Shown piece after piece: positions 22,381 to 33,484 of a DNA stretch of 64,000 nt (positions within the stretch are counted from its first letter, which is position 1; every line of letters starts with the position of its first letter). The notes beneath the pieces are model-generated. The model did no database searches, was not told where the DNA came from, and saw nothing but the letters and a program-made list of their open reading frames with translations. Source of the stretch: Zoroaster sp. YZ-2022 (Eukaryota > Echinodermata > Asteroidea > Forcipulatida > Zoroasteridae); contig CM055816.1 of assembly GCA_029582265.1 (NCBI GenBank), forward strand, positions 35,490,891 to 35,554,890, in the 5' to 3' direction. A program made the position numbers and the translations under genes.

Positions 22381-23152
22381 TTGTGCGATACGGTTCTTTT
22401 CAGAACCTGTATCTCAGCTTCACGTTAGTTGAGATAAACACATGGTGTTACCGCAAACCGAAACGATATCGATATTCCACCATGCAAAGCCTCAAAACTT
22501 ATGCCCATTTATCTTCAAAATGCACCATGCATTTTCGTTGATCTTTCATATTCAGCACTTATGGCCTGTACTTCTTGCCAGGTAGTAATTTTGCCAATTT
22601 GAAGAGGTGAAAGTACCAGTTTTCAACAGTGCTGAATTTTCCCAAAAAGTGTCCCTTGGAGGATTTTGCAGGATTTGGGGTTGTCAGGGTTAATGGATTA
22701 AATACTACACAGAAGGGGAGGTAAGATTCCTCCCTAAATGGCTGATGTGCATTCCCCAGCCCCCCTGAATAATTCCATTTCAAAGAGAAATGTACATGTA
22801 ATTAGGGCTACCATTTCTCAAAGGCTTGGCTGTACCATGACTTTGGCTCTCCTCCCTAAACCATGTTATTCAAAGAGACCAACAAAAGAAAAGTCTCCGG
22901 TTTCTTGCGAAATTTAGTCTGGTTCCAATACTTATATTCATGTTATAGATTTTCATTATGAATATTTCTTTTGTAAATGATGAATACCTACCTATTCCAG
23001 AACAGTTACACCAATTAAGATTTTGTTTGGGGTTTAGCTTTTCTTGTTAATTGTATGTACATGTATTTGACACTGAGCGAGTGTGATTTCTGACAGATAC
23101 AGTGCCACGTTATAAATGTTCATAATTATGATTACGGGCATGTATACTATAC

Positions 23153-23218
23153 CTCCATTGTCAGTCATCATTCTTTCAATAAAGGGCGCTTTTGGATGAG
23201 TATCCACTGTCACCCCTC
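23153..23218 (-). CDS. Tail exon GGVTVDTHPKAPF... (block C copy 1)
   Basis: 66 nt, class 1-1, ccctcag to GGAG|gtatag. It encodes GGVTVDTHPKAPFIERMM then TDNG. No Tyr. Conserved with its block C partner at 25569-25634. Confidence 0.65.
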
Positions 23219-23270
23219 CTGAGGGAATAATAATAATAAAATGAGTTGTGGGGCTTTCTGAATTGCACAC

Positions 23271-23327
23271 CTTTTTCAGTCGTTGAAGTGGGTCTTTGGG
23301 TCGACTTCCTTTTGCGAGTTTCTTCAT
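23271..23327 (-). CDS. Tail exon, basic Ser/Thr-rich (block C copy 1)
   Basis: 57 nt, class 1-1, ctgccttag to GAAAAAG|gtgtgc. It encodes DEETRKRKSTQRPTSTTEK. A 52-nt intron separates it from the next exon at 23153-23218, unusually short for this locus. Confidence 0.65.
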
Positions 23328-23866
23328 CTAAGGCAGTAACAGAGGAGCCATAATTGTTAGCAAATTAGCTCGGAGTAGCAATAAGATACCTTATGCATTG
23401 GCATCACAAACTAAAAGGCACCCTTATTCAGAGGCAAAAGTAGGTCACTCACTGGTTCATGTATGGGTTCTGAGCATATGGGTGTCTGCTTTTGAGTGTG
23501 CCTACACCAACCAATGAGTTAGACTGGTCCCGAGGATAAAGACAGGCTCCCGGCATACCATGTAGGGCTGTGCGTTTTTGGATATTTTTGGAACCGGATA
23601 TCCGAAATCAGGAAACTTCGGATACCCGTTTTCATTTTTGTTGAAAAAATGCCTCTGGTGGCATACAAATACATGTAGTGTAAATGGTAACAAATTGACT
23701 TTTATAATACAGAGGACATACTGTCAATCTTTTCTTTATTGGAGTGTAATCTCTCCAATTTAAAGATAATTGTCTGTACAAGTGCATTGTTCAAGAGTCA
23801 CAGATTAAAGAACAAACAAGCAAACAATACATGTAACAAATATTTAAATCCAAAAACTCATCTTAC

Positions 23867-23920
23867 TTGGAGGCAAAGACTTTGGCGGTTTCTTGTCTTT
23901 CTGCACCAAGGCATAGGTGT
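23867..23920 (-). CDS. Tail exon with DTYALV and Pro-rich end (block C copy 2)
   Basis: 54 nt, class 1-1, between attgatag and CCTCCAA|gtaaga. It encodes DTYALVQKDKKPPKSLPP. TYALV is a YxxV phosphotyrosine-type motif (Asp at -2, so not a strict ITIM). The PPKSLPP end is a possible SH3 ligand. Duplicate of 20214-20267 with Ser/Pro swaps. Confidence 0.7.
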
Positions 23921-24878
23921 CTATCAATAAATAGATCACAAGTGATTAAACAGATTAGTTTTTTGCAACCGGCCTTGTATTATTAAATACGATCCCAGTA
24001 TTGTCTCCAGAAAGAATGGATTTGAATCATAGACTGACGCATAAGGCCAAACAAAAAAAAATGCTGTTTTCTGGGCCCTATGCGAGTCGCCTCAGATCTG
24101 CATTTTCAGTTTTCATTTTAGTTTTGCTGTGAAACGATGTCCAATTGCAGAAAAAATTGCTGGATCGATTAGAATTCTGCCACGCTGTTTTTTTTAACAT
24201 CTCTAGTTTCTAGTGTTCGCACGCATTGCCTCAGACCCGCACGTCGGCATTTTTTTTTTTTTTTTTTTTTGCTATGTCCAATTGCTGGATCGATTGGAAT
24301 TCTGCCGCGCTGTGTTTTAAATGATTTTTTCACATAGGGGTATAAACGATTGCCCAATTTGTGAGGCCTCTCTTAGCCACCATACTTTGTCTATGGGAAA
24401 TTTAGTCTGGTTCCAATAACCGCATATACATGTATCAATTAAAAAAAGAAAAAAATATTTTGAAGCCGACCTAGGACCAGAAACCAGGGGCTTTTTTTGG
24501 TCGGCCTAAGTTTTCAAAAATGAACAGTGCATTCTAGGAGGTAGCTGTACCAAACGCCGAGTTAGCAAAACTATGCTTATTGTGCACACATACCTTGTAT
24601 GTTCAATGCTATGGATCTGACAATGAGCAAAGTTGGTATCTCAAATAAAGGTCAATCAGCCAAACTACTCAATATGCTGCATCAAATGTGATTATTACAT
24701 GTATTCTTGGACCAATTTTGTCAGCATTTCAGAGTTCAGGTTGCCATGCATGCATAATACAAAATAACAAAAATTGCTGTATGGCAATTTCTTTTTGCTG
24801 AATTAAAGTTCCACTTCTCCAACATGATCACCCCTCCCCATTTTTGATCCAGCCTATTATGGCCAGGGCCTGAATTAA

Positions 24879-25113
24879 CCCTAACCCCCTAGGCATTCTG
24901 GCTAAGAACCTTCCTGAATCCTCCAGTGCACGTTGGAAACATGCCCTTTTATCTTCAAAATGCACCATGCATTTTCGTTGATCTTTCATATTCAGCACTT
25001 GCCAGGTAGTAATTTTGCCAATTTGAAGAGGTGAAAGTACCAGTTTTCAACAGTGCTGAATTTTCCCAAAAAATGTCCTTTGGAGGATTTTGCAGGATTT
25101 GGGGTTGTCGGGG
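24879..25113. mobile_element. piggyBac-like MITE, uninterrupted (block C copy 2)
   Basis: TTAA at 24875-24878 and 25114-25117; ends CCCTAACCCCC and GTCGGGG. It holds the empty site (catgcccttttatcttcaaa) for the insertion seen in copy 1. Confidence 0.8.
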
Positions 25114-25568
25114 TTAATGGATTAAATACTACACAGAAGGGGAGGTAAGATTCCTCCCTAAATGGCTGATGTGCATTCCCCAGCCCCCCTGAATAATTCC
25201 ATTACAAAGAGAACTGTAAGGACTACCATTTCTCAAAGGCTTGGCTGTACCATGACTTTGGCTCTCCTCCCTAAACCATGTTATTCAAAGAGGCCAAAAA
25301 AAGAAAAGTCTTGCAAAATTTAGTCTGGTTCCAATACTTATATTCATGTTATAGATTTTCATTATGAATATTTCTTTTGTAAATGACTCTGAATACCTAC
25401 CTATTCCAGAACAGTTACACCAATTAAGATTTTGTTTGGGGTTTAGCTTTTCTTGTTAATTGTATGTACAGTACATGTATTTGACACTGAGCGAGTGTGA
25501 TTTCTGACAGATACAGTGCCACGTTATAAATGTTCATAATTATGATTACGGGTACATGTATACTATAC

Positions 25569-25634
25569 CTCCATTGTCAGTCATCATTCTTTCAATAGAG
25601 GGCACTTTTGGATGAGTCTCCACTGTCACCCCTC
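25569..25634 (-). CDS. Tail exon GGVTVETHPKVPS... (block C copy 2)
   Basis: 66 nt, class 1-1, between ccctcag and GGAG|gtatag. It encodes GGVTVETHPKVPSIERMM then TDNG. It differs from its copy at 23153-23218 at several codons (Asp/Glu, Ala/Val, Phe/Ser) without any frame change, which is evidence that both are or were coding. Confidence 0.65.
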
Positions 25635-25686
25635 CTGAGGGAATAATAATAATAAAATGGGTTATGGGGCTTTCTGAATTGCACAC

Positions 25687-25743
25687 CTTTTTCAGTCGTT
25701 GAAGTGGATCTTTGGGTCGACTTCCTTTTGCGAGTTTCTTCAT
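25687..25743 (-). CDS. Tail exon, basic Ser/Thr-rich (block C copy 2)
   Basis: 57 nt, class 1-1, between ctgccttag and GAAAAAG|gtgtgc. It encodes DEETRKRKSTQRSTSTTEK, a basic Ser/Thr-rich segment and possible phosphorylation site. It is followed after a very short intron (52 nt) by 25569-25634. Duplicate of 23271-23327 with one visible Pro/Ser replacement, so the frame has been kept since duplication. Confidence 0.65.
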
Positions 25744-25991
25744 CTAAGGCAGTAACAGAGGAGCCATAATTGTTAGCAAATTAGCTCGGAGTAGCAAATA
25801 AGATACCTTATGCATTGGCATCACAAACTAAAAGGCACCCTTATTCAGAGGCAAAAGTAGGTCACTCACTGGTTCATGTATGGGTTCTGAGCGTATGGGT
25901 TCTGAGCATGTGTCTGCTTTTGAGTGTGCCTACATCAACCAATGAGTTAGACTGGTCCCGAGGATAAAGACAGGCTCCCGGCATACCATGT

Positions 25992-26365
25992 AGGGCTGTG
26001 CGTTTTTGGATATTTTTGGAACCGGATACCCGAAATCAGGAAACTTCGGATACCCGTTTTCATTTTTGTTGAAAAAATGCCTCCGGTGGTGTACAAATAC
26101 ATGTACTGTAAATGGTAACAAATTAACTTTTATAATACAGAGGACATACTGTCGATATTTTCTTTATTGGGATGTACATGTAACCTCTCCAATTTAAAGA
26201 TAATTGTCTGTACAAGTGCATTGTTCAAGAGTCACAGATTTCTGTTTGCACCGGTCAAATGTTAAGTCCCAATTTTAAAAGGTTGTTTACGGGTAATTGG
26301 AACCGAAAAATGGAACCGGGTAATGACCGTTTTGGTCGGGTATCCGGATACCTGGATCAGCCCTA
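25992..26365. repeat. Repeat with GGATACCCG words and AGGGCTG ends
   Basis: tagggctgtgcgtttttgg ... ggatcagccctaat; the left half is duplicated at 23565-23640 and a fragment appears at 57330-57370. Confidence 0.45.
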
Positions 26366-26377
26366 ATACCATGTGCT

Positions 26378-26520
26378 GAAGATCTGATGTCACGTTTCGG
26401 GGCTCACGTGCTTGTTACCAACCAAGGTCAAAATTGAATCTCGGGGGGAAACATGGCGGCCACAGCCAGTATCTGGGGTAATTCACAAGCCTCGAAGTGT
26501 GACGTCAGATCATCAGGCTA
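26378..26520. mobile_element. MITE with GAAGATCTGATGTCA ends, second copy
   Basis: ctgaagatctgatgtca and tgacgtcagatcatcag ends; the interior resembles 18206-18360. Confidence 0.6.
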
Positions 26521-26972
26521 CCAATGGGTGACCTTTTTTGCCTCTGAGAGAGGGCACCCTTTAATTTGTGACATCACATGCTTAATTTATATGCTTGTGC
26601 CTTTAAGCCCCATTTCACCACTTGTAAAATATCTTGTATTAATACATGCAGTCATGTATCTCAACTACAATGTACATGTATGTTTCAATGGCCAATCTTG
26701 TTTCCGAGTATACATGTATAAACATGTAATTTAAAATTTATAGCTACAAATCAAACGGGGCCACATGCAGATCCAACACATACCACAAAAACATTTGATA
26801 TTGATACAGCTTCTTCAGTTGACTGTACAATTACACTGATCTTGAACATGAAAAATCTTTTCTGTCAGTTGTTGGTATTAAGTCTAGCTACTTTCCTCAG
26901 AGGAATAAGTGAATAATTACTGATGGTGAAATGGGGCTTTAACTGCAAGAAAAATTGCAAACAATATTTTAG

Positions 26973-27691
26973 GAGATTGTATGGTAGTATGATCCATTAG
27001 CAAGATGAAGCTGGCTGAAATGAAATACTTTATTTCATTAAATCGGTGATTTTTTTAGAAATAACAGAAATGAAAGTACATGAAGACAGAAATAATGATA
27101 ATATGAACAGAACCAACAAACACACCAGTACCCTGTTGATTAATTAAGAGATTGTATGGTAGTATGATCAATTAGCAAGATGAAGCTGGCTGAAATGAAA
27201 TACTTTATTTCATTAAATGGGTGATTTTTTTATAGAAATAACAGAAATGAAAGTACATGAAGACAGAAATAATGATAATATGAACAGAACCAACAAACAC
27301 ACCAGTACCCTGTTGATTAATTAAGAGATTGTATGGTAGTATGATCCATTAGCAAGATTAAGCTGGCTGAAATGAAATACTTTATTTCATTAAATGGGTG
27401 ATTTTTTAGAAATAACAGAAATGAAAGTACATGAAGACAGAAATAATGATAATATGAACAGAACCAACAAACACACCAGTACCCTGTTGATTAATTAAGA
27501 GATTAATTAAGAGATTGTATGGTAGTATGATCAATTAGCAAGATGAAGCTGGCTGAAATGAAATACTTTACTTCATTAAATGGGTGATTTTTTAGAAATA
27601 ACAGAAATGAAAGTACATGGAGACAGAAATAATGATAATATGAACAGAACCAAGCTGGGTAAACAAAAAATACACCAGTACCCTGTTGATA
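26973..27691. repeat. Tandem repeat, about 175-185-bp unit, 4 copies
   Basis: Units start gagattgtatggtagtatg (26973, 27148, 27325, 27511) and end ccagtaccctgttgat. Unit 3 is followed by an extra taattaagagat. No coding signal. Confidence 0.9.
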
Positions 27692-27847
27692 GAAAGACAG
27701 ATGGACAGAACCAAATGGTAACAGAAAGTGAATATTCAGGATTGTTTGTTCAAAAGTGGCAAGACCATTGACAAGAACATGTAGTGTAAACAGGCATACT
27801 GAAAACAGATCTACAGACAAATCCCAAGATGATGAAATTAACGTTGA

Positions 27848-27993
27848 TCTGCGCACTTCCTGGTTTGATAACGAGGCTCTCAGTGTTGAGGCATGCGCTG
27901 TATGATGGGAGCATGAGTCGTTCTGTTGTCTACCTCGCATCGGTGTTGTAACTTGACACAGAGAGCCAAGGTTTCAAAGCAGAAGTGCGCAGA
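27848..27993. mobile_element. Short MITE with TCTGCGCACTTC ends
   Basis: tctgcgcacttcctgg ... gcagaagtgcgcaga; the inverted ends also contain gaggctctc/gagagcc. Surrounding 28000-28580 has no recognised gene. Confidence 0.55.
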
Positions 27994-28591
27994 CTGAGTC
28001 AATTTGAAATTCGTCTATCGACAGTATATATTTAAACACCATTATCCACTTTGCATGAAGTTACATATTTCCGGCTTCTAATACAGGGCATCTCCCCTAA
28101 AAAAAAACATTCCCTTATTTCTATCTTAAAATTTCAAAAGTCTACCATAATCAGCGATACATGTCATTATGTATTGCCCTATTCTTTGTCTAAATTTTGA
28201 GAAATTTTCTTAGGATTTAGTTGCCCCGATTTGAAAACAAAAGCAGTTTTTAAAACAATAGCACAAGTGCTAAATATTAACGCTGTTCCAAGTTTAAAAT
28301 TAACATCACTCATTATTAATTAAATTTTATTGTCAAAATTGGACCAGGTCAAATAGCACCCGAGTGGGCATTATTTTTGGGACAAAATAATTGTGGATAA
28401 TGTTGTACAAGTATTTTAAACAAATAATAAGGGCATTTGTTTTATTTATTTTTGGTTGGGGGGGGGGGGGACGACGGACACCCTCCACTTTATTTGACTG
28501 CATGTTAAGCAACACACACATTGGTACTGTACATGTATATTGCACTGTAAATTTACAGCTCCAGCCATACAGTGTATGTCCACATATACAA

Positions 28592-29024
28592 TATGTGACC
28601 CGCTCTGTAAAAAAGGGTGACATGTCGCACTATGCGTTTACATGTAATGGGCGATGAAATGTTGAGAGGGTGTTTTTTTTCTTTTAACATCTGATTTTTG
28701 GTTGTTTTTTTGACATCATTAGGATCTAAATTTTCATAACATGTTTACATAAACGTCAATTTCAATCAATAAAATATTAAAATCAATGATTTTTGTGAGT
28801 ACTTTGTTTAAAATATGTCATTTGTTTTCATTTTCCTAACACTAAATTGTGTTAATTATGCACATTATTGATTATTACAAATGCCATATCTCCATAATGC
28901 AATATGCCACACACATCTAACATATACCAAATTAAAGCCGATGATGTACTCTTTCCACCTACATAGAAATGTATATTTGTCATATTTGCATCTTGTGACT
29001 CATTTTCACAGAGCGGGTCACATA
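28592..29024. mobile_element. MITE, TATGTGACCCGCTCTGT ends
   Basis: 17-bp inverted ends tatgtgacccgctctgt and acagagcgggtcacata; interior AT-rich. Confidence 0.75.
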
Positions 29025-29406
29025 TACATACAGGTAATCATTTGCTCCAATGATTTGATGTACCAGCGATAACAATTATGAACCATTACTACAGCACAAG
29101 GTATCATTGTCATCCAAGTGTTTTCCGATTGGGGTCTATTGGTATCCTCATATAAGGTACCAATCAGGATATAAATATATCCCAATAGGGATAGTATGCT
29201 AGAAATCATTGTCACCTAAGAGTATCTGGATCGGGGGTCTATTGTATTCTCATTGGGAGAATAGGGTACCAATCAGGATATAAAATATCTCCCAATCGGG
29301 GTCATTTAGTTGACATTGATCCCCATGAGCAATTATCATTATGGATGATGTTACATGTATATGACATATGACACCACTTCTTTGGAAAAAGCTGTATGAT
29401 TCTTAA

Positions 29407-29757
29407 AGGGATAGTATCGTCATGATCAACAGGGCATGGAGTCAGAGTGCTCTAGTTTCAGTTTAACTCAGTGACTGAAAATGATACCCCATATGATGAG
29501 GTCATATATGAGCAAGTATACTCCTCACAAAAACTCGTACCTCATTTGAGGGATAGTATCGTCATGATCAACAGGGCATGGAGTCAGAGTGCTTTAGTTT
29601 CAGTTTAACTCAGTGACTGAAAATGATACCCCATATGATGAGGTCATTTTACCGCTGCTGCTGCATAAATGAGCAAGTAATTTTTAGTCACTGTGTTCAT
29701 CTTAAACAAACACTCCAATTTCATGCCCTGTTGATCGTGCCAATATTGCCCCTTTAG
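29407..29757. mobile_element. AGGGATAGTATCGTC MITE, two overlapping copies
   Basis: TTAA at 29403-29406; the left half (gatcaacagggcatggagtc ... cagtgactgaaaat) is repeated at about 29550; right end catgccctgttgatcg. Upstream 29100-29310 carries repeated ccaatcaggatataaa words. Confidence 0.55.
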
Positions 29758-29802
29758 GGTACATCAGTTTTTAGAGTTGCCTCAGAATTTCTGTCCTCTC
29801 AC

Positions 29803-29835
29803 TCCATCGCCACTTGATCGATGCTTGTGATTTCA
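29803..29835 (-). CDS. Candidate 33-nt tail exon
   Basis: Minus strand: pyrimidine-rich tract ending in gttccag, 33 nt, then GGA|gtgaga. Class 1-1, reading VKSQASIKWRW. It fits phase and position between the 30.2-kb and 25.7-kb exons, but it is short and has no paralogue in the window. Confidence 0.22.
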
Positions 29836-30004
29836 CTGGAACATGAGTTTGAAAAAGATGAAAGGATGAAGTGAATTATAAATCCAGGTGAATAATTTGC
29901 AGTAATGATAGCCACAGACACTGCTACTGTGTCCGCTTTATGGACAAACAAACCTGTCCAATATGTACATGTATAGGTTGGTGAAATTCTTGCGTCGGGA
30001 AATA

Positions 30005-30137
30005 AACAATTGATTTAATTTTGCCCTAACACCGACATGTGTATAGCACACGTTTTTTTTTTCCACAGAGACTCGGGAAGCACTGAGTATACAGTGCTAT
30101 ACACATGTTGGTGTTAGGGCAAAATTAAATCAACTGT
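30005..30137. repeat. Inverted SINE-derived hairpin
   Basis: aattttgccctaacaccg ... tgttggtgttagggcaaaat: arms of about 45 bp around a 40-bp loop, made of SINE border sequence. Confidence 0.6.
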
Positions 30138-30231
30138 CCAATATGGCAAGCCTTTTAATGATAAAAAACACCTGCTTTCAAACGCTTTAACACCATTTTG
30201 CAATTTGTATTTTTGACTTCCCAAATCTGAC

Positions 30232-30288
30232 CTGCGTCAGCAGCTTCCTCTTGTTGATGGAAGGTTTCGGCCCTGTTATCTGTGGCTT
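30232..30288 (-). CDS. Candidate 57-nt cytoplasmic tail exon
   Basis: Ends at a good donor (GACGCAG|gtcaga). If the acceptor is the gggag just upstream, the exon is class 1-1 and reads EATDNRAETFHQQEEAADAG (acidic). If the stronger-looking ttactag is used instead, the exon becomes 62 nt in another frame (GEKPQITGPKPSINKRKL...) and ends in phase 0, which does not fit its neighbours. The frame is therefore uncertain. Confidence 0.3.
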
Positions 30289-30719
30289 CTCCCCTAGTAA
30301 AAACAAGTGTCCTCTAATTATTTCACAGAAAAATGTCTCCAAGGAGATTTTCAAGTTAGGTCTACAGATACTTGTTTCTTCTGTAGTTTTACTTTTTGTG
30401 ATTTTTGCTGGGCTTCAAGTGGTCTCTTGCAAAAAAATAGGGATAAATATAGGGCATTTTTTTCTAAAATATAGGGCCAATATAGGGCTTCACAAGAAAA
30501 TTATAGGAAAAATATCTAGGAATTTTACAAATACAACAGCTGCACAACAACAGTGCTCATTCGATTTTTAACACCATTTTCCGTATGGGAAAATCAAAAA
30601 AATATAGGAAATATAGGGACGCTTGAAGCCCTGTTTTTGTTTTTCTGATGGAGAAATACTTTACCTACTAATTTGTACATGTATATTTAATTAAGGCCAT
30701 TGTGCACCTACATGTACAA

Positions 30720-31110
30720 GTAGGTACTGACAGGTCTGTGTGGACACATTATGTCAGTCCCTGGATATTCCTCAGGGTTTGACCGAACATACTGTACAGA
30801 CCTGGACATTGTGGGCACCTGTCTGACGTGGAACACTTTCATCAGTCCCTTGGGTGACCACTCAAATTTTGACTGTACATACATGTAATGTGTAAACTTG
30901 GACATTGTGGGCACCTGTCTCATGTGGAACACTTTCATCAGTCCCTTGGGTGACCACTCAAATTTTGACTGTACATGTAATGTGTAAACCTGGACATTGT
31001 GGGCACCTGTCTGATGTGGACACTTTTTATTGGTTCCTTGGGTGACCACGATCATTGGTTTGACTATCCACTATATAAACCTGTATAAACCTGTGGGCAT
31101 ACCTGTTGAA
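30720..31110. repeat. Tandem GACATTGTGGGCACCTGTCT repeat
   Basis: Three to four imperfect units (gtgggcacctgtctgatgtgg, cttgggtgaccactcaaattt); another unit lies at 31388-31460. Confidence 0.6.
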
Positions 31111-31189
31111 TGTTGAAATGGTTTAATCAGTCTTTGGTTGTCTACTAAGGTTTTAATGGTAGGCCTACATGTACATGTACATACATTGT

Positions 31190-31360
31190 ATGTAAGACTA
31201 ATTGCGTTGACACCATGTGAAAATCTCAATTGAGTAGTAATTATTTCTGAAAAGAACTGGAGGTTACAACTCGACGTTTCGATCAGTATGGTCTGATCAT
31301 CCACATGGTGTCACTGCAATTAGTCTTACTTATCCTCTTCACCATGCAAAGCTACAAGTT
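31190..31360. mobile_element. Short Penelope-derived element
   Basis: gactaattgcgttgacacc ... ggtgtcactgcaattagtc arms with the internal aactcgacgtttcgatcag segment, ending ttcaccatgcaaagctacaag as do the relatives at 35.6 and 48.7 kb. The word aggcctacatgtacat occurs on both sides (31161-31176, 31365-31380). Confidence 0.6.
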
Positions 31361-31592
31361 TTACAGGCCTACATGTACATACTGTATAAACCTGGACATT
31401 GTGGGCACCTGATTAATATGGACACTTTTCATTGGTTCTGTTGGGTGTCCACTTTTCTTTAGTTTGATGATCATTTATTGTAATATGAACATAACTATAG
31501 ATTAATTAATGTGGACATTATTCACTGGTTTCTTGGGTGTCCACAGCACGTCTGACAATAACCTGTATACACATGTACAATTTTACACATGT

Positions 31593-32056
31593 ACATATGT
31601 GACCTGTTCCCACGATATGAGCATAACATTTTTTTTTTTTCTGGTATGGACTTACAAAGTAATTTTTTTTAATGAAATGATTATAAGTTATAACTTTTTA
31701 TAATTTTCATAGATTTTAATATAAAGTGCTAACCCAATAATTTTTGATACTATTGGAAAGCTCTTTTTCTCAGGGGTGTGATTGGGCAGTTTTGAAAAAT
31801 CCACGTAAATTTTGCTAGGGGTATTGGGGCCGCTGTTGTGAACAGCGCTGGGGTGAAATCTATAGTTCTGAGCATTTGCTTTGCTTTCCTTTATTGCTTA
31901 AATCTTTAAAATCCAGAGGATCACAACATTGCGATTTGTAAAAATCCGAAAATCTGGACAAATTATACCCCTGTTTTCTACATGATTTGGAAATAAAAAC
32001 ATGTCAGTTTTGACAACATTCCAACTTTCCTATCATTTAGTGGGAGCAGGTCACAT
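31593..32056. mobile_element. MITE, TATGTGACCTGTTCCCAC ends
   Basis: tatgtgacctgttcccac and gtgggagcaggtcacata inverted ends; ends just before the tail exon at 32134-32193. Confidence 0.7.
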
Positions 32057-32133
32057 AAGGGTGTTTGTTATTTGAGCTTCAGAAATGTACTTTGTTTTAA
32101 AGTGAAGGTGATAGCTGATTGTTAGTAGCAGAC

Positions 32134-32193
32134 CTTGGTTAGTAGCCACAAGTGCAGATTTTCTGATAGAAGAGTTCACACGTTTCTCATCAA
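32134..32193 (-). CDS. 60-nt cytoplasmic tail exon (VDEKRVNSSI...)
   Basis: Class 1-1, between tgttacag and ACCAAG|gtctgc. It encodes VDEKRVNSSIRKSALVATNQG. It is a paralogue of 33425-33484, with the same length, phase and upstream intron words. It contains a basic-Ser stretch (SSIRKS) that could be a kinase site (inference only). Confidence 0.6.
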
Positions 32194-32481
32194 CTGTAAC
32201 AGGCCACAATGATAACAATGATTACAGTTGTATGAATTTCAGGCTACATACATTTGTAATCATGTTTTCATTTATTAGTAAAAATTACAGGGAAAAAGAT
32301 GTGAATGTAAGGAAAACTGTAGATTGGAATTTGAAAATATTATAAGGACAGTGTGTTATTCTTGTACACATACATACTGTAGGTTACAAATGACCATACA
32401 TGTATGTAAGGAAATGTCCATGTAATGAAATGCATGCTGGAAGGAATTTGTACTTCAAAAATGTTACTGAAAACAATTTAA

Positions 32482-32674
32482 AGGGGCAGTATCGTCTCAA
32501 TCAACAGGGCATGGAATCAGAGTGCTATTTTTTGGATTAACTGAGTGACTGCCATAATACCCCACATGATAAGGTGTTATTACTGTTGCTGCTGCATAAA
32601 TGAGCCACTGATTTTCAGTCACTGTGTTCATCTTAAACTAGGACACTGATTCCATGCCCTGTTGAAACCCTGTT
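32482..32674. mobile_element. TTAA-flanked MITE, AGGGGCAGTATCGTC family
   Basis: TTAA at 32478-32481 and 32675-32678; internal pairs gggcatgga/tccatgccc and cagtgactg/cagtcactg. Confidence 0.65.
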
Positions 32675-32924
32675 TTAAGGTGATGACCCTCCCACAAACT
32701 CAACTTTGTCTAAGACAAATATTACTTGGATATGATTTGTTCTCTGAAGAGAAAAAAAAAGAAAGAAACAAATGCATTCATGAAACTAATTGTATAAGTC
32801 ATTACAAACCATGATATTTACAAATTACAATGCACATTTCATGGAGGAACATTTGTTGAAAATTGAGCTTTATAAATTAGTTTGAAGTGAATGTTGGAAC
32901 AGAACGAGACAGCAGCAGAAACAT

Positions 32925-32979
32925 CTGTTAGTAGCCACAACTACAGACATTCCGACAGAAAGATTCACTCCCTCTTCAA
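32925..32979 (-). pseudogene. Degenerate duplicate of the 33.4/32.1-kb exon
   Basis: Keeps the ttgcag acceptor and reads VEEGVNLSVGMSVVVATN, clearly paralogous to 32134-32193. It is 55 nt, not a multiple of three, and the expected donor reads CAG|atgttt instead of gt. Splicing would break the frame, so it is most likely a dead exon copy. Confidence 0.4.
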
Positions 32980-33424
32980 CTGCAATAAGCCACAATCAAT
33001 TTGGATTTCAGGCTTCGACATTTCCCCTTTTCAGTAAAGAATGTACAATAATAAATCGGTTGGATGAAATTGGTTATAAAAACATGTTTCAGCAACCAAA
33101 TTTGTGGAGAGGTTTAACCAAAGCAAAATGAAAATGGCTTACATGGACGAGTGTAGAATTGAGACTTAAAAATACTTTTGAAAAAGTACTTTTCTTTGAA
33201 AAAAAATATATTCCTCTTTCCACCTCCAGTTTAACCAAGAAGAGATGATGCCATTAATAGGAAAAAAGTATTTGTGGGGAAAAAACCAAACAAACTTCTG
33301 TTTAAATATTAATGTATCAGTGCTAGAGAACAAAACAAGTAAACTTGGATGATAAAAAGTAAAAAAAAAAAATTGTTATGGTGTTAATGTTTTGAAAGTA
33401 AGGACACCAAAAATAACAAATAAC

Positions 33425-33484
33425 CTTTTTTAGTAGCCTCATCGGCAGATCCTCTGAAGGAAGATCTCAATGGTTCCTCTGCAA
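33425..33484 (-). CDS. 60-nt cytoplasmic tail exon (VAEEPLRSSF...)
   Basis: Class 1-1, between tattgcag and AAAAAG|gttatt. It encodes VAEEPLRSSFRGSADEATKKG (Ser-rich, no Tyr). It belongs to a local family of three paralogous exons (33.4, 32.9 and 32.1 kb) that share upstream intron words (gcaataagcc and ggatttcaggct, read on plus), so the family arose by tandem exon duplication. Confidence 0.6.

Larger units (their letters stand above)
21051..22500 (-). mobile_element. 5'-truncated Penelope-like element with inverted terminal segments
   Basis: 1450-bp insertion flanked by a 12-bp target duplication (atgcccttttat at 21039-21050, atgcccatttat at 22501-22512; one mismatch). The two ends carry an inverted repeat of about 95 bp (tttgcggtaacaccatgtg ... 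ttctgaaaagaac). Between them, on the minus strand, are the C-terminal reverse-transcriptase region, a linker and a GIY-YIG endonuclease. Penelope-like elements typically have such terminal repeats and 5' truncation. Confidence 0.85.
20968..22689. mobile_element. piggyBac-like MITE interrupted by a Penelope-like element
   Basis: Left part 20968-21050 (CCCTAACCCC, aaatcctccagtgcac) and right part 22501-22689 (cttcaaaatgcaccatgc to ggttgtcaggg) together match the uninterrupted copy at 24879-25113. The left TTAA is mutated to TGAA. Confidence 0.75.
20150..26240. repeat. Intragenic tandem duplication, block C (20150-23807 and 23807-26240)
   Basis: Head-to-tail copies meet at the word cagattaaagaac and both finish with the same sequence ending gttcaagagtcacagatt. 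Each holds three receptor tail exons. Copy 1 is longer because of the Penelope-like insertion at 21051-22500; copy 2 has about 0.2 kb extra near 24.62-24.78 kb. Confidence 0.85.
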
